From: an uncultured Allosphingosinicella sp.
GTDB lineage: Bacteria > Pseudomonadota > Alphaproteobacteria > Sphingomonadales > Sphingomonadaceae
DNA length: 64,000 bases
Direction: 5' to 3'
NCBI GenBank assembly: GCA_934539295.1
Contig: CAKTCN010000013.1
Coordinates: 14,219-78,218 of the forward strand
The position numbers were made by a program, and so were the translations under genes. This document shows positions 58,294 through 64,000 of the stretch, in pieces. Positions within the stretch are counted from its first letter, which is position 1. Every line of letters begins with the position of its first letter. The notes under the pieces were generated by a model. The model was not told where the DNA came from. It worked only from the letters and a program-made list of their open reading frames with translations, and made no database searches.

Positions 58294-59700
58294 ATGTCCG
58301 ACCAGCCTTATCGATTCCGGATCGACGCCATTGCGGAAGGGGAGGGCACGCGCTTCACCGCCACCGATCTGTTAAGCGGCGCGACGCGGACCTACCGGCT
58401 GACTGGCGGCGAGCAGGGCGACTACACCGCCTTCCACCAGCAGGCGGCGCGCGATTTCGGCCTTCGCATGCCGCACCTTTATGAGGCGATGACGCCGGCC
58501 GAAGACGATCCGAGCTGGCGCCCGCTCATCACCCGCAACCTCGATCCGCGCATCCTGTCCGGCTATGGCGATCCCGCGGTGCTGAAGACTGACGAGGGCT
58601 ATATCCTTGTCGCCACGTCCAACGATGCACCGGATGCCTTTCCCATCCTGCATTCGGTCGATCTTGCAGACTGGCGACCCGTCGGCTTCGTCTTTCCGGA
58701 GGGCAGCGCGCCCGAATGGACGGCGAGCGGACGGCATGTCGGCGATTTCTGGGCTCCGGAAATGGCGCGGGTCGGCGACGAATATTGGCTGACCTATACG
58801 GCGCGGCAGAAGAACAATGCACTCGCCATCGGCCTGGCACGGAGCGAAAGCCCCTATGGGCCGTGGACGGACAATGGCGCGCCGCTGCTGACCGGCGGGG
58901 TGGTCCTGTTTCCGCCGAGCGATCCTGCACTGCCGCTTCCGCCGATGAGCGGCGGGGTGATCGACGCGCATATCTTCGTCGATGACGACGGCGCGCCGTA
59001 TCTGTTCTGGAAGGAGGATTCGAACGGCATCTGGCCGCGTCCGCTGGCGGCCCTGATGCGTGAGCGCCCGGAACTCATCCCGACCCTGTTCGAGAGCGAG
59101 GAGGATCGGCGCACAGCCGCCTTCGCCGCTGCCATCCAACCCTGGGCCAATAGTCGCCGCCCGATAGAGCGCTTTTTCCTGATGCAGCCATTGATCGAGG
59201 CTGCGCTGGCCAGATGGCCGTCCGTCAGGCGTGTGCTGCAGGAGACTATGCATGCCGGGCATATCGTGGAGGCGATGCGCACGCCCATCCGCGCCCAGCG
59301 TTTGGCGTCCGATGGGCGATCGCTGGAGGGTGAGCCAAGAATCGTGCTGGCCAACGATCTGGACTGGGAAGGCCACTTGATCGAAGGGCCGTTCGTCACC
59401 CGTCAGGATGGGCGATACTGGCTGTTCTACGCGGGCAACGACTTCTGCACGCCCCATTATGGCATCGGCGTCGCTGTCGCGGACCATCCACTTGGCCCGT
59501 ACGAGAAGCGCATGGAGCCGTTGCTGAAGTCGACGCGCAGCTGGTGGGCGCCTGGCCATGCCTCGGTCGCGCCCGGTCTGACGGGCGAGCCACGCCTGTT
59601 CTTCCACGCCTACTTTCCCGAAACCGGAGGCTACAACGCCTTTCGCGCGCTGCTTACCGCAGGGCTGAATTTCGGCAGCGACGGCGTGGCGCTGGTTTGA
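58294..59700 (+). CDS. GH43-like glycoside hydrolase, cytoplasmic
   Basis: 468 residues. Five-bladed-propeller residues of GH43: catalytic base Asp in SGYGDPAVL, pKa-setting Asp in [14 protein letters not shown], and acid Glu in [19 protein letters not shown]. Likely an arabinosidase or xylosidase; no signal peptide. The long insert between the second and third motifs (about 240-345) is unusual for GH43. Followed after five bases by a second, exported GH43-like gene. Confidence 0.85.
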   Translation: MSDQPYRFRIDAIAEGEGTRFTATDLLSGATRTYRLTGGEQGDYTAFHQQAARDFGLRMPHLYEAMTPAEDDPSWRPLITRNLDPRILSGYGDPAVLKTDEGYILVATSNDAPDAFPILHSVDLADWRPVGFVFPEGSAPEWTASGRHVGDFWAPEMARVGDEYWLTYTARQKNNALAIGLARSESPYGPWTDNGAPLLTGGVVLFPPSDPALPLPPMSGGVIDAHIFVDDDGAPYLFWKEDSNGIWPRPLAALMRERPELIPTLFESEEDRRTAAFAAAIQPWANSRRPIERFFLMQPLIEAALARWPSVRRVLQETMHAGHIVEAMRTPIRAQRLASDGRSLEGEPRIVLANDLDWEGHLIEGPFVTRQDGRYWLFYAGNDFCTPHYGIGVAVADHPLGPYEKRMEPLLKSTRSWWAPGHASVAPGLTGEPRLFFHAYFPETGGYNAFRALLTAGLNFGSDGVALV

Positions 59701-59705
59701 GGCAC

Positions 59706-60719
59706 GTGCGCACCATCGCCTGCCTCCTTGCCGCGCTTGCGCTCGCCGGTTGCGCAGTCAGTTCTCAGACAAGGGGATTCACGCCGGTCCTTGCAAGCAA
59801 CTTTCCCGACCCCTTCGTGCTCGAGCATGAAGGCCGCTTCATCGCTTACTCGACCAATTCGGCCGGCATAAACCTGCCAGTCGCGACTTCGACCGACCTC
59901 AGCCATTGGCAGGTGGCGACTGACCCTGCCGCTCCATCCCGGTCCCATGATGCCATGCCGGTGCTCGCCTCCTGGGTTCGAGAGGGACGAACCTGGGCGC
60001 CGGAGGTGATGGAAATCGGCGGGCGCTGGCTGCTCTACTATACGGCCCGGCATGCAACGCGAGACTTGCAGTGCCTGGGGGTCGCCGTCGCGGGCAGCCC
60101 GATGGGGCCGTTCCGCGACGATCGTGCCGAGCCTTTGGTCTGCCAATATGCACTCGGCGGCACGATCGATGCCAACCCCTTCCGCGATGCGGACGGCACG
60201 CTCTACCTCTACTACAAAAGCGACGGAAACCATGTCGACAAGGGCACGGTGATCTGGGGCCAGCGCCTAGCCGGCGACGGAATGAGTGTGATCGGAGAGC
60301 CGGTGCCGCTGCTGCGAGACGATGCCGCCTGGGAATGGCAGCTGGTGGAGGCGCCCGCGATGGTGCGCGTACCGGCGGGCTACAGGATGTTCTACTCGGC
60401 CGCTTATTATGGCTGGGATCCGAAGGAGCGTCTGTCGCGCTACTCGACCGGTTATTCGACCTGCGCTGGTCCGCTCGGCCCCTGCACGGATGCGCCGGAA
60501 AATCCTGTGCTGGCGAGCGTCGACGATGCGCAGGCGGGATGCCTCAGCGGGCCCGGCCACCCTGCCGTTTTCGAGGCACGGGGACGCAGCTTCATCGCCT
60601 TCCACGCCTGGGCGGCTACCCCCGATTGCCGCCTCGCCAAGAACGAACGCTTCCTCTACGTCGCGCCGCTTTCGTGGAATATGGGCAAGCCGGTGATCGG
60701 GCCCGGTCTGCGACGCTAG
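59706..60719 (+). CDS. GH43-like glycoside hydrolase lipoprotein
   Basis: 337 residues starting at GTG 59706, six bases past the previous stop. Lipoprotein signal MRTIACLLAALALAGC, then GH43-type motifs: NFPDPFVLEHEGRFIAY, GTIDANPFRDADGTLYLYY and LVEAPAMV. Likely acts on arabinan- or xylan-type sugars at the cell surface, feeding the cytoplasmic enzyme. The two form a two-gene operon. Confidence 0.85.
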   Translation: MRTIACLLAALALAGCAVSSQTRGFTPVLASNFPDPFVLEHEGRFIAYSTNSAGINLPVATSTDLSHWQVATDPAAPSRSHDAMPVLASWVREGRTWAPEVMEIGGRWLLYYTARHATRDLQCLGVAVAGSPMGPFRDDRAEPLVCQYALGGTIDANPFRDADGTLYLYYKSDGNHVDKGTVIWGQRLAGDGMSVIGEPVPLLRDDAAWEWQLVEAPAMVRVPAGYRMFYSAAYYGWDPKERLSRYSTGYSTCAGPLGPCTDAPENPVLASVDDAQAGCLSGPGHPAVFEARGRSFIAFHAWAATPDCRLAKNERFLYVAPLSWNMGKPVIGPGLRR

Positions 60720-60722
60720 GCC

Positions 60723-61172
60723 TCAGGCGGCCAAGACGAAGGCAGGGTCGCCGTCATCGTCATTGGCCGGGCGGGCCGATTTAGACACGGAAATCTGCCG
60801 TCGTGCGCGGCGCCGCGTGCGGCGCCTATATGCCGGCCGGGCCACCGCGATCTTACCGCGCATCCACGCGGTCAGACCCTTCCACCGTCCGGCGGCGGAC
60901 AAAGCCGATGTGGCAATCAGCGCATCGACATAGAGCGACACGTCCCACGCGAACATCATTGCCAGTTCGAACGAGCCGAGCATGACGACCAATTCGTCGC
61001 CAACGAGAAGCATGAAGGTGAGCGCGAGGTAGAAGAGCAGATCGTGCCGCGTACGGTTCTGCACCCAGTCCACGGGCCGCTCGACGAGATGACAGTGCAA
61101 GGTCTTCGCAAGCGGCGTCTCCGGGAACAGACGCATGATCAACATCATCCCGAGCAGCAGACCGGTCAGCAT
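60723..61172 (-). CDS. Small membrane protein of unknown function
   Basis: 149 residues. Three hydrophobic segments: MLTGLLLGMMLIMRLF, FYLALTFMLLVGDELVVMLG and FELAMMFAWDVSLYVDALI; the basic C-terminus (RRRTRRRARRQ) is cytoplasmic. No family recognised. GGGGAGG gives a clear Shine-Dalgarno. Confidence 0.7.
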   Translation of the reverse strand: MLTGLLLGMMLIMRLFPETPLAKTLHCHLVERPVDWVQNRTRHDLLFYLALTFMLLVGDELVVMLGSFELAMMFAWDVSLYVDALIATSALSAAGRWKGLTAWMRGKIAVARPAYRRRTRRRARRQISVSKSARPANDDDGDPAFVLAA

Positions 61173-61253
61173 ATGTACCTCCCCTTATGATGTGCCATGT
61201 AGTCACGGCGAACATAGCCGGGGAGGCTTCGCCTCTTCTTTTTTCCTCAGGCT

Positions 61254-64000
61254 CTAGAAGCGGAAGCGAACGCCTCCCGACAGGATCGATTCCTCGGTTC
61301 GGTAGATCATGGGAAAGATTTCCGGATCGCTGGCGACACCGCCCGGATAGTTGACCCGCACGATGTCCGACTTGAACCGGCTGCTCAAGATGTTGGTCCA
61401 GTCGAAGAAGATAGTGAAATTGTCGTTGAAGGCATAGCTGCTCGACCAGTCCAGGCGCGACACGCCGCGTGCGCGGCCCTGAAGGGTGAAGAGGGCGTCA
61501 CGCTCGGCAAGGCTGCCCTCGGCGAAGTTGCTGCGGCGGTTGTAGGCGAGGCGGGCGGTGAGGCCTCCGGCCTCGTACATGCCGACCAGATTGTAGGTCC
61601 ATCTGGATACGTCGGGGATTCGCGTGCGGATGAAGGCCTGGTTGGGGTCCTCGTCGCCGAAGACGATGAAATCGGCCTCCGCATCGATATAGGTGACGTT
61701 CGCCTGCGCGCCGAAGCCGCGTGCCCATTGCGGCAGGAATCCGAAGTCGAAGAAAGTGCTGATCTGCGCCTCGAAGCCCTGGATGCGCGCCTTGTTGGTG
61801 TTGACCGGTCCGGTGACGAGCAGGGGCAGGCCGGTTTCGGCATCCGGTTCCGGAAACTGGAAGGTGCGGTTGGCGATGAAGCCGGTCATGTCGCGCCGGA
61901 AGCCCGCAACCGAGGCGAAGCCGGTGCGCGAGAAATAATATTCGAGGCTGACGTCGTAATTGTCGGATTCGAGCGGGGTCAGGAACGGATTGCCGCCTGT
62001 TGCCGTCCTGACGCAATCGGTCGTGCCGGGTGTGCACCCCGGAGGCGAGCCGAGCCGAAGCGCGGGGTTCAGTCGGTCGAAGGTGGGTCGGGTGCGCGTC
62101 TGCGTCGCGGCAAGGCGCAATTGCCAGTCCGGGGAGAAGCGGATCCGCATGTTCGCGTTGGGGAGCCAATCGGTATATTCGTTCTGATAGTCGACCGGCT
62201 GCGGCCCTGCCGTAGTGAAGGACGTGCCGCCGATATCCTCCTCCGTGCGCACCAGCCGCAAGCCGACAGCGCCGTCGATGATCGTGTCGCCGGCCGAGAA
62301 TTCGTAATTGGCCTGCACATAGCCGGCATAGGATGTTTCGTTGATGACGAAGCTTCGCGCCGGATCGTTCGCGGGGCCGTCGATCGAACCCTGTCCGGTC
62401 AGGTCGATGTTGAATTGCCGCAAGGCGCGCAGATTGTCCCAAACGCTGCCGAAAGTCGGCGCGAACCAGGTGGACGGGACGGGAATCAAGCCGTCGCCGC
62501 GGAAGGCGGGTTCGAACAGCCGGTATTCCAGCGGCAGGGCCGAGATGGGGATGCCCGGTGCCCCGGCCGGGCGGAGCGTGCCGCAGCAATCACGGCCCGT
62601 ATAGTTCCAGTAGAATGAACCACCTTCTGCCAAGGCATCGCGCGCCACGAACCTGGCGCCCCATTCCAGACGCGGCAGGGCGGTCCATCCCGTTTCATAT
62701 TCGAAGTCGAGGCGCGCCTGCCAGTCGTCGCCCTTGGCCGTCAGATAATCCTCGAAGAAGCCGCGGTAATTGTAAATGGCCGGGTTGTTGGTATCGAGCC
62801 CGCTGATCCGGAATGTCGGGCCGCGTCCGCCCGGTGTGCCCGTGAACCAGTCCACCGTGTAGCTTTCGGTGTTGATCTCATAATCGACGCTTTCGGTGCG
62901 CAGGTCGAATTTGCTGCTGGTGCGGGCGATGTCGGCGGTGACGCGCAGCGGTCCGCCATCGTAGCTGCCGCCCACGGCGAACTGATAGGTGTCGGTGTGG
63001 CGCTTGCCCGCACCCTGGAATCCCCACGCTTCATTCGGGGCGCCCGGATCGGTGACGGTGCCGCGCACGATGTTGTTCGTGCCGGGGGCGAACTCGATAT
63101 TCGAATAGCTGGAGCCGCCCCACAGGGGCTGGGCGAACATGCGGTCCATCTCGCGCTCGCGATAGCCCTGCCACAGGCCTTCTGCATAGAGTTCGAGGTC
63201 GGCCGAAGGGCGCCACTGCAAAGCCGCATTCACCGACGGGCGCCAGCGATCACCCTCGTCATAGCGGATTTCCGGCCAGTCGGGCGAACGTCCGCCGGCA
63301 AGGTCCGCGATGAAGAAGCCATGGCGGCGGATCGAATCCTGGAACTTGAGCCGGGTGTAGGAAACGTTGATCAAGGCCCCGAACTCGCCGCCGGCCGTGT
63401 CCCATCGGTTGCTGACCAGCAGGTTCGCATTGGGCGTGAACTCCCGCGCCTGGAGCGAGAAGAGGCCCCAGGCCGATCCGGCGATCTCCAGCCCGTCGAA
63501 GTCGAACGGGCGGCGGGAGCGCACGTTGATAAGGCCGGCGAGACCCGGTTCTATCAGATTGGCAGTGGAGGTCTTGAAGGCCTCCACCGCGGAGATGGCA
63601 CCGGCCGGAAAGTCCTGCAGTGCGACTGATCGTGTCTCGGCCGTGAAGATTTCGCGCCCATTGTAGGTGGTGGTGTAGAATTCCTCGTCGAGTCCGCGCA
63701 CGAGCACGCGGCTCGCCTCACCGCCCGATCGCTCGACCTGGATGCCGGGCAGGCGGGCGGCAGTGTCGGATACGGCTATATCGGGCAGCTTGCCGATGTC
63801 GGCGGCGACGATCGCATCGACGATCTGTTCCGAATTGCGCTTGATGTTCTGCGAGGATTGCAGGCTGCGGCGCAAGCCGGTGACGACGATTTCCTCCTGG
63901 TCCCCGGTCGTCGGGCCCGCCTGCGGTTCGGCGGGCATTTGCTGTGCCTGCGCCTGGGCGATGGTGGCGTCGTCGGCGACGATGAGCCAGTAGCCGCAGG
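61254..64000 (-). CDS. TonB-dependent receptor, 5' end outside window
   Basis: Frame open to the right edge; at least 914 codons, ending with RFRF, the expected aromatic last strand. The mature N-terminus is near AQAQAQQMPAEPQ, followed by a TonB-box-like EEIVVTGLRRSLQSSQ and the plug (DIAVSDTAARLPGIQVER, RVLVRGLDEEFYTTTYNGRE). The TGLRRSLQSSQNIKRNS start is typical of the large Caulobacterales/Sphingomonadales family linked to carbohydrate uptake. The GH43 genes upstream may supply its substrate. Confidence 0.9.
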   Translation of the reverse strand, partial: CGYWLIVADDATIAQAQAQQMPAEPQAGPTTGDQEEIVVTGLRRSLQSSQNIKRNSEQIVDAIVAADIGKLPDIAVSDTAARLPGIQVERSGGEASRVLVRGLDEEFYTTTYNGREIFTAETRSVALQDFPAGAISAVEAFKTSTANLIEPGLAGLINVRSRRPFDFDGLEIAGSAWGLFSLQAREFTPNANLLVSNRWDTAGGEFGALINVSYTRLKFQDSIRRHGFFIADLAGGRSPDWPEIRYDEGDRWRPSVNAALQWRPSADLELYAEGLWQGYREREMDRMFAQPLWGGSSYSNIEFAPGTNNIVRGTVTDPGAPNEAWGFQGAGKRHTDTYQFAVGGSYDGGPLRVTADIARTSSKFDLRTESVDYEINTESYTVDWFTGTPGGRGPTFRISGLDTNNPAIYNYRGFFEDYLTAKGDDWQARLDFEYETGWTALPRLEWGARFVARDALAEGGSFYWNYTGRDCCGTLRPAGAPGIPISALPLEYRLFEPAFRGDGLIPVPSTWFAPTFGSVWDNLRALRQFNIDLTGQGSIDGPANDPARSFVINETSYAGYVQANYEFSAGDTIIDGAVGLRLVRTEEDIGGTSFTTAGPQPVDYQNEYTDWLPNANMRIRFSPDWQLRLAATQTRTRPTFDRLNPALRLGSPPGCTPGTTDCVRTATGGNPFLTPLESDNYDVSLEYYFSRTGFASVAGFRRDMTGFIANRTFQFPEPDAETGLPLLVTGPVNTNKARIQGFEAQISTFFDFGFLPQWARGFGAQANVTYIDAEADFIVFGDEDPNQAFIRTRIPDVSRWTYNLVGMYEAGGLTARLAYNRRSNFAEGSLAERDALFTLQGRARGVSRLDWSSSYAFNDNFTIFFDWTNILSSRFKSDIVRVNYPGGVASDPEIFPMIYRTEESILSGGVRFRF

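Overview
The window is GC-rich chromosomal DNA from an alphaproteobacterium, most probably a sphingomonad (Sphingomonas or a close relative). The evidence is the mdh-sucD-sucA-sucB-lpd order, a MucR/Ros regulator, two TonB-dependent receptors, De Ley-Doudoroff galactose genes, and several GGAAC-N16/17-xGTT sequences that match the EcfG (general stress response) promoter of this class. I see no prophage, insertion sequence, CRISPR array or rRNA operon. It reads as core chromosome with a surface-glycan and stress-response accessory section.

Layout. 0-10.7 kb: TCA cycle block, with sdhB, zapE, mdh, sucD, sucA, sucB and lpdA. It is punctuated by palindromic REP-like repeats, and between sucB and lpdA by a GIY-YIG nuclease gene broken by one stop codon and framed by an inverted pair of those repeats. 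10.9-14.3 kb: small cell-envelope and stress proteins, several behind EcfG-like promoters, plus an 18-codon mini-gene with its own promoter, ideal Shine-Dalgarno and terminator. 14.4-23.2 kb: recJ, tRNA-Glu, a DUF3297 protein, a large zinc metalloprotease, a MipA/OmpV porin-like protein, mucR, a TonB receptor and a DUF1272 protein. 23.3-27.5 kb: galactose catabolism (dgoK-dgoA-galactose dehydrogenase) divergent from a GH1 glycosidase whose natural start codon looks mutated to ATC, then tRNA-Pro.

27.6-45.5 kb: thioesterase; cysNC (APS/PAPS synthesis); an 1118-residue double glycosyltransferase with a translationally coupled partner; a three-gene inositol-phosphate operon (CDP-alcohol phosphotransferase, myo-inositol-phosphate synthase, inositol-phosphate cytidylyltransferase-like); an Rrf2 regulator with four cysteines; cinA-like and nadE; a glycosyltransferase/UDP-galactopyranose mutase fusion; and a GH1/RmlD fusion. 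45.7-64 kb: a beta-propeller/amidohydrolase exoprotein, small lipoprotein, GNAT, PAP2 phosphatase, M1 aminopeptidase lipoprotein, a PAS-GGDEF-EAL protein, a CPA2 antiporter, a solute-binding-like lipoprotein coupled to a CDF transporter, two GH43 glycosidases, a small membrane protein and a second, truncated TonB receptor.

The most interesting points are: (1) the GIY-YIG pseudogene enclosed by inverted GAAA-tetraloop repeats, suggesting a REP-type mobile unit that uses a GIY-YIG nuclease; (2) a CDP-inositol operon behind an EcfG-like promoter, suggesting stress-induced phosphoinositol solutes or lipids; (3) the 18-codon mini-gene; and (4) a palindromic EcfG site that could fire in both directions. 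All were read by eye; none has been checked by database search.
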